Positions 45,871 through 56,249 of a stretch of DNA of 64,000 bases are shown here, one piece after another; the first letter of the stretch is position 1; every line of letters starts with the position of its first letter. Below the pieces are notes generated by a model, which saw only the letters and a list, made by a program, of their open reading frames with translations, had not been told where the DNA came from and did no database searches. Source of the DNA: Paulownia fortunei (Eukaryota > Streptophyta > Magnoliopsida > Lamiales > Paulowniaceae); contig CM033118.1 in NCBI GenBank assembly GCA_019321725.1, forward strand, positions 13,418,071 through 13,482,070, given 5' to 3'. The position numbers were made by a program, and so were the translations under genes.

Positions 45871-46493
45871 CATTATTGGCCATTAGATTATGGCGGTGTG
45901 CAGAGCTCTTTTTCAGTGCATAGGATAGTAGTATTGGTCAGGGGGCCAAGAAAAAAATGATTTTGAGAGAAATGTTTTTATACATGGAGTTGCATTGTGG
46001 GCATAGCATTTTGAGATGCACGACTTGATATTGTTGATTATTCTTTTACATACATAATATTTACTTACTGAGCGTTATCTCATATATTTTATGCATTATA
46101 GATAAGTACGGCGATGCTTAAAGCTTTTATTGCTGGTTGGGCGACTGTTGGAGCTCCTGCAAGTGTTTGAGGAACTGTTTCCATGAATGACGACCTACTG
46201 GGATATTTTATTGGCTTGTTATATTTTAAGTTTGTTGTATTATATTTTGAAACTGGTACTATATTTCGATTTTAAAACTTTACTGTAAACAAGTATATAA
46301 ATATTGTGGTCATTATGGGTGTTGTGTTTTTATATAAATATTGATCCTGCTACATACAAGACATGTGAGGAAGTATTTTAAATAGGGTTGTGGATGTAAA
46401 AAGTTTACAGTGGATAAATATCGCACGTACACACATGATCTATCATATCAAATTATACTTTATATATAGTTGTTGAGTAGTGGGTGTTACGCT

Positions 46494-46843
46494 AAGTCTA
46501 GAAACATTCTAATTTTGAATTTAATGCAAGCCCAACAATCACTTACAAAGTCCAAGTGATTTCTTACATATATTTGATCTACACATGATGGAGTTAGGCA
46601 AAACAATCATTTTCTTCTAATTGTGATGCTTCATTAATCCAATAAAATATTATTTCCTAATTTTTTCATGAAACATGTTGTCTTATTTGGTTTTATTTTG
46701 GCTCTTTTTGATCTCTTCTTGTCCATTGTTTCCTAAATTCCTGTAAAACAGAAAACATTAATAAAAGTATAATCTTAATAAAAATAAAGCAAGAAAAATG
46801 TAAAGGAATTAATATAAAAATATATAGAAATATACCCTTATCA
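46494..46843 (-). repeat. Truncated 3' LTR of element F
   Basis: Matches 50225-50575 and 55030-55374, for example aatttaatgcaagcccaaca and ccaataaaatattat. Only the first 350 bp (minus-strand sense) of a 2.2-kb LTR remain. Confidence 0.88.
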
Positions 46844-46849
46844 TTGTCT

Positions 46850-48010
46850 CATCTTTCTCCACCTATTTGGACATATCTTTTGAGGGTAATATGGGTGACT
46901 CCAACTACTTTCTTGTCCTAAGGGTCACGACACTTGTATTTTTCTTAGGATTCACCACCGATTGAGGAGGTAGCTTACTCGATCCTTGAGCTTCCAGCTG
47001 ACTTAAGCTAGTGGTTATTTGCCCCATTTAATTCTCAATATGTTGGAGATGAGCTTGTGTTGTCTACTGGAATTGAATAGTATTAGTTACAAGAGTTTTA
47101 ACAAGATCTTGTAGAGATGTACCTACTTGTTATGGAGCTGCGGTTGGTGAGGTTGATATGATGGTTGCGCCTTCAACTGAAAGTACCCAGTAGATGATTT
47201 GATCCTTCCATCCCTCATTATAAGTGTTGGAGTAAGGATCATATTTGTGCCTTGCTTGCCCTAAATAACCACCAACTGCATTTGTTTGCCCAGTTGTGCT
47301 TTCTTGAAGATTTGGGCACATATCAGTAGGATGTCCCATCATGCAACAAACTCCACATGCTTTAACCTATTGTCCTACAGCCAATTATTGCACTAGAGAG
47401 GTAAGATGTGAATTTTTTTGTTCAAAAGTAGAAGTACTTACTTCATTAACATTCTTCAATGGTGGTGGTGGATCATTATGGGTCATGAATTGTTGGGAAA
47501 TGGTGGTCATATTTGCAATCAAGTTTCTTGCTACATATGTTGTTTTATCGACTAGTGCTCCTCCACTAGCAACATCAATCATATTTCTATCCATAAGCAT
47601 TAGTCCCTTATAAAAATATTGTATAAGAAGTTTGTCACTTATCTGGTGATGGGGCAACTAGTATATAATTTCTTAAACCTCTCCCAATAATCATAAAGAG
47701 ATTCTCCGTTGTATTATCGGATTCACAAATTTCTTTTTAAATGCTCCCAACTTTGGATACATGGAAATATTTCTCTAAGAAGAGTCTTATTATTTTGTTT
47801 CATATGGTGACAGTACCAGAAGGTAAGTAATAGAGCTATTTTTCAGCCGAATCTGCCAATGAGAATGAAATGCTATAAGTTTGATGTGTTTTTCTAAAAT
47901 ATCAATTGGTTTTATGCTTAAACAAACCACATAAAATTCCTTGAGTTGCTTATTTGGGTCATCTTCTACAAAGTCATGGAAACTAGGAAAAAGATAGATC
48001 ATACTTGATT
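46850..48010 (-). pseudogene. Element F gag (Athila-type retrotransposon gag)
   Basis: From N to C terminus on the minus strand: PNKQLKEFYVVCLSIKP and IKLIAFHSHWQIRLKNS (47800-47960), the retrotransposon gag domain; ISDKLLIQYFYKGLMLMDRN and ASGGALVDKTTYVARNLIAN (47510-47650), highly typical of Athila gag; an intact CX2CX4HX4C zinc knuckle at 47316-47357 (CMMGHPTDMC at its end); LSQLEAQGSSKLPPQSVVNP and VVTLRTRK near 46920-46990. Stops and frameshifts separate them. Gag runs straight into the 3' LTR, so all of pol is missing. Confidence 0.88.
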
Positions 48011-48390
48011 TGAGTTTTTAGCTCACTTCAAGATTGGGGTATGTGATGCAAAGCGATTAGTTCTCTAAATTAGGGGCAGCTAACTCCTTTAACGTTCTAT
48101 AATTTTAGGTCATTTTAACCATTTTGTGTTGATGAGGATTTTCAGGAGTAGGAGGAGGAGTTTCAAACTCGAGCTTAGGTGGTGAATTGATTTGAGTGTA
48201 TAGGTGGAGGAAATGGAGGCAATGGTGGCAATAGTGTTATCAAATTGATCCAAATATGTTCAAGCTTAAGCTTAAAATCCTCCACTGACATAAACACCTG
48301 AAAATAAAAGAAACCAAATTAAACTATCAAGATAAAGTACATAAAATAAAATAGAAAACTTGAAAATGATAATAAATCAATTAGACGCTA

Positions 48391-48408
48391 TCCCCGACAA
48401 CGATGCCA
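48391..48408 (-). other. Primer binding site of element F (Athila type)
   Basis: tggcatcgttgtcgggga on the minus strand differs by two transitions from the Athila consensus tggcgccgttgccgggga-type site, described as complementary to tRNA-Asp. It supports the family call independently of gag. Confidence 0.85.
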
Positions 48409-48413
48409 AAATT

Positions 48414-50575
48414 TGGTGTGTGTCATTTAGCATTCCAAATTAAAACCTTACTACTAAAATAATTTTACAAGTATAGTGTGAGTAAGGGTCGATCCCAAAA
48501 AGACCAAAGCTAGTTAATTTATTATCAACTTGGTAACTAAAGACTTAACCCAATAATAATGTGTTACAATTAAGAAATTAAACTAATAAAATATTGAGAA
48601 TTAGGGATCCACTTTTGAGTTGTGGATAGAGAAACGATCATTTATTACTCTTTTCATCTCTTTTTAAAATGTCACTATTGGAATCCATACACAATTAAGG
48701 TTTCAATGGAAAGATATTGTCAGATAGCTCAAGCATTAAGGTGATAATGATATTATCTTGCTATTAGTAAATTATCTTTTAACACAACACTCATTTATGG
48801 GATCAAATATTTATGCACACTTTTGTTTATAATAAATTAGGGTTTCACATTAGCAGTCAGAATAGTATAACCAGACATCTAGCTAAATGAACCCAAGTAT
48901 TTTTTGTGTTATTAGTGATACATAAATCAAGAAACCACCACTAAACAAGAAGTGTTCTAATCATAAATTAAGATAATAATACAATATATATTAAATGTTA
49001 ATTGCAAAAGATGAAACTAAATTAGAATATGCAAATCAACGAAAATCAAATAAATGGACACAAAAATAATGAAGTTTTTGGTTAAGGCTTTATTTGCCAC
49101 CACCAGACAATGGATTATGAATTGCTATTAATATTACTCTCACTTTTCCATTAAAACTATCAACCGTAGATAACAACAAGATCTGTTATCCCAATATTTC
49201 CTTAGTTTTTTGTTAGATAGAACAAACTCTCTACCTAATTCCCTAACCATTGAATAATCTTGAACAAGCTCTCTAGATTTAAATTTAGTAGAAGTATTAA
49301 AATGAGAAAGACAGATTGATCTAAGCAACAAACATGCAAAATATGATTGTTCAACTTATGTTATGTTCCACATCATGATTAACAAAAATATCTCATAATC
49401 ATTAATCATAATTTACAACTTATGATCAGAAATTCAAGACAATTATGAATCAAAAATTCTAATCTAGTTTTAGGTAATTCTCAAGCCCTACTTGGTTGCA
49501 CAACCTATATAAAACAAGAAAATAATCATGAAGAATTAGAAAAATAGGGAATATTATCAAATACTCAATTGCATAAATTCTTGTCTGGGGTTTAGAAATC
49601 ACCCTTAGCCAAATTATAAATGTAGCCTAGCATACTTGAAAATAACCAAAAAAAAAATAAAACTAACAACATTAGGAATTCGAGGAATTGAAAAGAGAAA
49701 ATGGGAATAAGAACATTATTATGGATGAATTCCCTTGGTAGATTAATCTCCACTTTAAAATCCTCTTCTTCTCTTCTATATCTTTGAACCTAATGTGTTT
49801 TGAATAACATTCAAGAGGCTCTATTTATAGTAGAAGAGTGCCCTAAATTAACATCTACAAATTCACTCCAAAGTTTCTCTAAATTTATATGTCCTTCTTG
49901 GATCTGAATAATGGCACACATTTTTCCCCATGAAATCAACTGGTTTTGGAAAATTGGTCAACATGTAAGATGTAGCTTTGTCTTTTCCAACTTGAATAAC
50001 TTAATTCCAACCACTAGGGGGAGAATTATGCTTGATCTAAAGAGATGCATCAGCATAAATAGATCCCTTCCAAATGTACACACTTGGATGAATTTTTGCT
50101 TTTATCAAAGATGAATTAGGTTGAGCATCCATGAGAAAAGTTGTATTTCAATTTCTTAGCTTTCAAATGAAGTAAGATTTAGGTTCATAGGCTTTTGAGC
50201 ATGGAGTTATGCCCAAAATACGAACACTGTGAAAGTTTGGAAATATGCTGATTTTGAATTTAATGCAAGCCCAACAATCACTTGTAAAGTCCAAATAATT
50301 TCTAGCATATATTTTGATCTACACATGATGGATTTATGCAAATATGGCCCTTTTTGTTCTAGTTGTGATGCTTCTTGGATCCAATAAAATATTATCTCCC
50401 AATTTGCTCACAAAACCTATTATCTTATTTGGCTTCATTTTAGCTTATTTTGATATCTTCTTGTCTATTGATTCCCAAATTCCTATAAAACACAAAATAT
50501 TCATAAAAATATAATATTAGTAAAAACAAAGTAAGAAAAATATAAAGGAATTGATATAAAAATATGCACTTATCA
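48414..50575 (-). repeat. 5' LTR of element F
   Basis: About 2.16 kb. The outer end is at 50575 (TGATAAGTGC on the minus strand); the inner end is next to the primer site and uncertain by about 3 bp. It aligns with 46494-46843 and, apart from a gap of about 640 bp, with 53843-55374. Short open frames inside (for example 49911-50114) are not genes. Confidence 0.85.
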
Positions 50576-52514
50576 GGTGCACTCCAAGTGGAGGTGCTTA
50601 CTATTGAAATGGGAATATGATCCAGTAAGAGGCGTTTGTCACTACAACGAAGGATAACATTCTTATAGAGGATGCTTAGTGTACCTCTTTTTTCTTAAGC
50701 CATATTCTTCTCATAAGGGCTCTTCTTGGTTCTACTTTGGTGATCAGTTAGCCCCCTAGTGCTTAGTTTGATTGAATGCTTTGCAGCTTTTTATGGTATC
50801 GCCCTTGCTTTTCTTCGATGGTATTTCCATGAGAGATTTATACTTCTTTGAATGGCCTTTTATATAAATGGATATGAGTTTTGTGTTGTTCAGGACTTCT
50901 TACCTCCTTTAGCCCTTTGCTTTGCGCTATTGTCCAGTAGTAGTACTTGGCTACTACTCTTCAAGTATGACCTTTTTCTTTCTGAGGCTCTTCTTACCTT
51001 TATTTTATTATCTAAGCCCTAGAGTCTCTTGGGTGGAGGGCATGGGACTCCTTTGGTCTTGAGTGTAGGCTTTCCAAGTCTTGAGCATGGGCTCCCCAGG
51101 TCTTAAGCATAGGCTCTTCATCTCATGAAGTTTGTTCTCATCATGATGACCCATTATTTTAATCGCTGCTCTTATTGAAGTGCATTCTATCTACACTAAG
51201 GGATCATTCTGAGGGATCTACAATGTCATCACTTGATCGGTACTCATTGTGAGATGGTGGATCACATTCATGTGGAGAACTCCCATGACTGTGGATCCAC
51301 TCAGACCCCTTTAAGTCTTCCCTCATAAGGGGTCTTATGCACGCCAGCTTCTCCAACTCTAGACTTCATCGGTCATCTTCTCTTAGTACAGAGGTAGGTT
51401 ATTTCCCATAGAAGGCACCAAAGTAATATAGAACTAGTCCAATCACTAAATATTGACTTCTTTAATGCAATACTCCATTTGTTGGCTATCACCTCCCATT
51501 CCTTCACAACCGATCAATGGATAGTTAGATGGAAGATTCTCTGCCTGCAGCACACATAAATGGTAAGGGATCTTTGGGGTTTGTCTGAGGATACCTCTCC
51601 AATACTCAAGTCAGCAAGAGAGCGAGAAAGAATAAATAATAAATGGAGTACCATATAATAAACTGAGAGGATGTATTTATTGTTGATGTCGGAAGAGGTA
51701 GGTTTTCAATATGATGATGACGGTGTATGCACCTTGATAGTTATCTTCATTAAAGTTTTCAAAATCCATGAGCTTCAAATGTCTCTTATTAGACTAGGTA
51801 ACATTCTTGGGCATGTAAGACTTCTTGTTGGGTCTTGTTGGATTTATGCATTTATTATGCTAATTTATTATAGCACATCAAAATTTATGTCCAAGCATCC
51901 ACCAGAAAAATAAATTTATTAACTAAGTGATATTGTAGGAGATTCAACTAGAATAGTAAGAAAAATATTATACTATCTTTTACTTAGCTTTAAGTGTAAT
52001 GTTAATTAAATTTTGATGTTGGCTAGTAATTGATCCCATTATTTTCGTTAAAATTAATAATTGATGGGCCCTATTATGTCCATAAGGATTCAATGGGCAA
52101 ATAGGTCTAGCCCATAAGCTCTAGAGTGGAAGAGACTTTGTCTATACATATACCCTAACACATAATGATGCAACTCTTTTAAAGCACTTATAAATACCCC
52201 ATTCCTCTTTATTTGTACAAATCTAGCCTTTTATTGTTCTCTAACTTAAGGTTGATTATAGGAGGGTTTTTGTCGGGGCTTCTCGGTACATTTAACAATT
52301 TATTCATGTAGGATATCAAACCTTCTATACTTTCCTCATTATTCAAATGAAATTGATAATTTTACCCCTGATCTGTATTAGCACAATAATAATTAAAAAT
52401 AAAAAAAAGTTGGTGTATTATGATTAAGATGAAAGGCTAAACAAACTTACGATAGAAGACATAGAAAAATAATATCATCATATTCATGACTAAGAAACAA
52501 GGGAATGAAAAAAT
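50576..52514. other. Noncoding interval with gypsy LTR-like remnants
   Basis: No coding frame is convincing. Around 51300-51650 (cctctccaatactcaagtca) and 51940-52300 (ggagggtttttgtcggggct) the sequence looks like decayed LTR ends of Ty3/gypsy elements, but no paired copy is in the window. The call is therefore weak. Confidence 0.35.
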
Positions 52515-53806
52515 TGTTGGGTTCACAAAATCAAGGGATAGTATACGCAATGAAAATTTTAAATTTTCAACAATTGAAATAAAAACATACATCACATGTA
52601 TAAAAGCTAATCCCGAATTTGATGTGGTTTTCATTTTGCATTTTTTATGGTTCGCTTAATTAAATTAAATGACTAAGTTTTGCAAAATATACCTTTCAAG
52701 CAATTTAGATGCAGTAGGGTGTAAAGGAATTCAAATTGCTCAAGCTCCTCACGAACGCTTTCATTGGATTTCCTAAAAAGATTCACCGAAAAACTCCAAG
52801 CGTAGCTTCTCCAAAGGTATCCACACTTCGAACAAATCCACAAGTGATGAATCATTGCTAGTGAATTTAGACTCTTTGTTTCTAATCTAATTTAGAAGTA
52901 AAGTATAATTCTTAAACATCAAATCATTGGAAGAAATACACTTTGATAAAAAAGATGGAACATTTTAATGAAAAAGCTTTTTTTGTAGAAGAAAGAAGAC
53001 AAGCAAGAGATGGAGAGGAGAAAGGGGTGGCCGAAAATTTGAGTCTCTAAACCTAATCCCATTAGGTCTCCAACTATTTTCTTTCTTATCCTCATCCATT
53101 TCCTAATCCAATTAGAAAATCTTCTCATTTCTTATCTCTTTCTTCTTTCTTCCTATCCAAAAACAAAGTCCTTTCCATTTTTTATTAGGAGTCTTAAATT
53201 CTTGTAATTAAAACTCATAATGGGCCTCTAACTCCATGGCCTTGAATTATAATTTAATTATTAAAGTCCAATTATTTTGATCTTCATTAATTAATAAACG
53301 CTCAAAATTGGTTCCATAAAAGGCCACATAATCAAATTAAGGCGAATTAAAAATAAACAAATTAATTAATTAATTCCATAAAAACCCGATTCTATTATTT
53401 TAATTAGTTAAATTAACTTAACTCTTAAATTAATTTAAGTTTAGATAATTAATTGACCCAATCAGTTGATTAACTGACTCCCATGAGCCCCTAATCTTTA
53501 TTAAGTCCAATTACATAACTATATTATTTAGGTGGATGAATTAATTTAACTCTTTTTATTAATTCTAGCTCAAGTTAGTTAATCACCATTAAATAACTTA
53601 ATCCAATACCTTGGATCACATTAGATTAGAAGTAGATTATCTCAATTTGTGTGTAACCCATTAAGTTCACAATAAGCTAGCAGTAGTTTGCAACTTTTAT
53701 AACTTATGAATAAATTTTATTTAAATTAATTAATCTAATTACTTAACCCACTTGAAATTACTTTCTTAATTTCAAGAACCTCACAAATCAAGGGAAGCAC
53801 CTAACA
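52515..53806 (-). repeat. Solo LTR, related to the 59081-61319 LTR
   Basis: On the minus strand it starts TGTTAGGTGCTTCCC at 53806 and ends GTGAACCCAACA at 52515, giving TG...CA termini over 1,292 bp. No primer site or purine tract adjoins either end, so it is a solo LTR rather than part of an element. A central block (ttcataagttataaaagttgcaaa... aaccta/aacttaat, minus strand) parallels 60045-60125 of the other LTR. Flanking pentamers (aaaat, gtgtg) do not match. Confidence 0.65.
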
Positions 53807-53842
53807 GTGTGCTACAACTTTAAGATTGCAAACTCAAGTGCG

Positions 53843-55374
53843 TGTTGTGTCAAGTAATAATTTCTCATAAGTTCGAAGTCGATTCACAGGAAAGTTGTTT
53901 GAAATTTTCAGGATTATATTTCTTAAAATATGGGCTTTATGTGGTTTAGATTATAAAGAAAAAAAAGTATTGAGGATTAGGGATCCGCTCTTTAGTTTTG
54001 GATAGAGAAATGATTATTTATTATTCTCTTTACCTCTTTTAAATGTCACAATTGGAATCCATACACAATGAAAGTTCTAATGGGAAGATTTTATCATATA
54101 GCTCATGCATTAAGGTGATCATGATATTGTTTTACTGTCTATAAATTATCTTTTAACGACAACACTTATTTATGAGATCAAGTATTTATGCACACCTTTG
54201 TCTACATTAAATCAAGATTTCACATTAGCAATATGTATAGTAGAACCATACATTTAGCTAAATGAACCCAAGCATTTGTTATGCCCATTAGTAATACATA
54301 AATCAAGATTCACCACTAAACAATGAGGTTTAATCATAAATTAAGATAATAACACAACACTAATTAAATGTTATGTATTTTTATAATCATTCATCTTTCT
54401 CTATTAAGAGGTTCACCTTTCTCCTCAGCTAAATAAAATTTACAAAGAGATAATAAAAAATTAAAAAGTCTAAAAATAGAAGAGAATCTAGAGAAGACAT
54501 TTCTATTACGACTAGAAAACTTAGCTTAAAGAAAGATAATAATAAAACACTCTTCCCCTTCTATGATTTTTTTGTATGCCTTGAATGACATCCAAGAGGC
54601 CCTATAGAGTGCCTTTAATCGGCATGTCCAAATTCACTCCAAATGCACTCCAAATTTGCTTCAAATGTACTTTAAATTCATATATCCTTGGATCCAAATA
54701 TTTTCACACATGATTCTCTATGAAATCAACTGATTTTAAAAAATTGGTCAACATGAAAGTTGTAGATTTATTTGTTAGCTTCATTTTTTAACTTGACTTA
54801 ATTGATTCCAATCATGAAGAAGAAGGTTATGCTTGATTGAAGGATATATATCTGCATAGATAGATTCTTTCAATGTAAAAACTTGGACAAATTTTCTACT
54901 TATATCAAAGTTCAATTGGACTGAGCTTTATACAACAAAGTTGTAGTTCTATTTCTTATATTTCAAATGCCATAAGATTTAGGTTCATAGGGCTTTTGAC
55001 CATGGAGTTATGCCCATAATACAAAAATTGCTCAAGTCTAAAAAAATGCTAATTTGGAATTTAATGCAAGTCTAATCATCACTTGCAAAGTTCAAGTGAT
55101 TCCTTGCATATATTTTGATCTACACATGATGTACTTAGGGGAAAATGGCTCTTTTCTTCTAATTATGATGCTTATTTGATCCAATAAAATATTATCTACC
55201 AACTTGCTCACAAAACTTGTTATCTTCTTTAGTTTCATTTTAGCCCCTTTTAATCTCGTATTGTTCATTGATTCTTTAACACAAAATATTAATAAAAATC
55301 CAGTATTAATGAGAATAAAGCAAAAAACATATAAAGGATTTGATACAAAAAATATGTCAAATTTGCACTTATCA
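53843..55374 (-). repeat. 3' LTR of a second Athila-type element
   Basis: Homologous to the LTR of element F: block 53980-54380 matches 48600-49000 and block 54590-55374 matches 49800-50575. About 640 bp in the middle are missing. It starts TGATAAGTGC on the minus strand at 55374 and is preceded there by a polypurine tract. The left limit (near tgttgtgtcaag) is approximate. Confidence 0.82.
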
Positions 55375-55389
55375 AATTCCCCCACAATT
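55375..55389 (-). other. Polypurine tract of the second Athila-type element
   Basis: The minus strand reads aattgtgggggaatt immediately before the LTR start, followed further upstream by the gcttactcgaggatgagtaa-type sequence usual for this position in Athila relatives. Confidence 0.8.
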
Positions 55390-55725
55390 AATCATTACTC
55401 ATCCTCGAGTAAGCCTAAAACAAACCTTAACTAATCCACTTTTGTAGAAAACCTTGATTGTATTTAGCATATGCAATAGGTCTTTAAACTCTTAGGTGGC
55501 CCATAGAGGACGAGTTATAGTCTCGTGAGGGCTTCTGGTGATGATACCCACAAACACTTATGATAACTAACTTCCAACCATTAATATCAGAAAGCAACAA
55601 AGTAATATGGAAATATAATCAAACAAGTATTGAATCTAAACCCTTAGTAAAGCAAAAGCCAATATATTTCCACAATAATCATACTAAAGTGTGTTTGTGA
55701 ATAGCTAATGTCAACAATGAGGAAA
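55390..55725 (-). other. 3' internal noncoding region of the second Athila-type element
   Basis: No coding frame. It carries the seed of an internal 3' region on the minus strand and is cut at 55731 by copia G. The same region appears to continue at 62209 on the other side of G. Confidence 0.6.
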
Positions 55726-55730
55726 CCATG

Positions 55731-55981
55731 TGTGGAAATCTATAAATTAATGCTCTATATCCTTGGAGTTTCTATAGCTATAAATTAATTATTTTTTTAA
55801 GAATAAGAAGATTTGAGTATATTGTTGTCTGTTAGTTGTCAGTTTTCTTTGTACAGCATTTTCCTTCCTTTTATTTTTCCTTGATTTGAGGAAATGAGTT
55901 ATTCTTTCCTCTGTATATGTATTGTATTCTTTCTTCATGAAAATAAAAGAAATGAGAATTATGTTTCTCACAAATTCAAGA
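55731..55981 (+). repeat. 5' LTR of copia G
   Basis: 251 bp, begins TGTGGAAATC, ends TTCAAGA. It matches 61950-62203 closely. Confidence 0.93.
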
Positions 55982-55994
55982 TGGTATCAGAGCC
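55982..55994 (+). other. Primer binding site of copia G
   Basis: tggtatcagagcc, an exact Met-tRNA-type site abutting the LTR. Confidence 0.93.
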
Positions 55995-56037
55995 ATCTTT
56001 GAAACCATAAAACAAAATTCTTATAACCAAGTATGGT

Positions 56038-56211
56038 ATGGCAACTGGAGAAACAACATCCTTCTTCTCTGATGCAGCCTCCAACCATGTTATGAAAGGC
56101 AACAAAATAGGTCCATTCAGCAAGGAGCAATTCGAGATGCTACAGAAGATGATTATTCAATCACAATCGAATCCAACCTATAACATATATTGAATAAGAT
56201 TTTTAGCACAC
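56038..56211 (+). pseudogene. Copia G gag remnant
   Basis: ATG 56038 opens MATGETTSFFSDAASNHV, followed by FSKEQFEMLQKMIIQSQSNP. Only the N-terminal leader and a pre-protease Gln/Ser-rich segment remain. The UBN2 and zinc-knuckle parts are deleted, since protease begins only about 60 bp further on. Confidence 0.65.
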
Positions 56212-56249
56212 AAAGGTAATTTTTTAAGTGCTTTTACTGTAAAGAAAGG

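Larger units (their letters stand above)
41961..46493. repeat. Tandemly duplicated noncoding LTR-like repeat
   Basis: Block 43100-43600 recurs at 44808-45300 (agattctgt/agattttgt; atgttatctaantatg; atcaatgtcatgaagtg). Block 43990-44780 recurs at 45600-46340 (tactgagcgtt-type patch, gctggagttcctac/ggagctcctgc, gatgacgacct, ttttaaaacttt, atataaatattgtggt). The units are about 1.55-1.7 kb, head to tail, strongly diverged. No coding frame is credible. Length, the TG-start-less AT leader at 42000-42900 and the style suggest part of a Ty3/gypsy LTR, but no primer site, PPT or TSD confirms that. Confidence 0.5.
46494..50575 (-). mobile_element. Athila-type Ty3/gypsy derivative with gag only (element F)
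   Basis: Minus strand. 5' LTR is at 48414-50575, beginning TGATAAGTGCATA. The Athila-type primer site (tggcatcgttgtcgggga) is at 48391-48408, gag at about 46850-48010, and then directly a 3' LTR start at 46843. Protease, RT, RNase H and integrase are absent. The 3' LTR copy is cut at about 46494 against the tandem repeat region. This is a deletion derivative or non-autonomous element that could only be mobilised in trans. Confidence 0.85.

Noticed and set aside
52437..53128. Several 60-69-codon minus-strand frames in a row
   Set aside because: They lie within or beside a solo LTR, lack shared composition or motifs, and do not continue each other.
55092..55434. Overlapping 97- and 76-codon frames on opposite strands
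   Set aside because: Both fall in an Athila-type LTR and its polypurine tract; the sequence recurs at two other loci as noncoding LTR.
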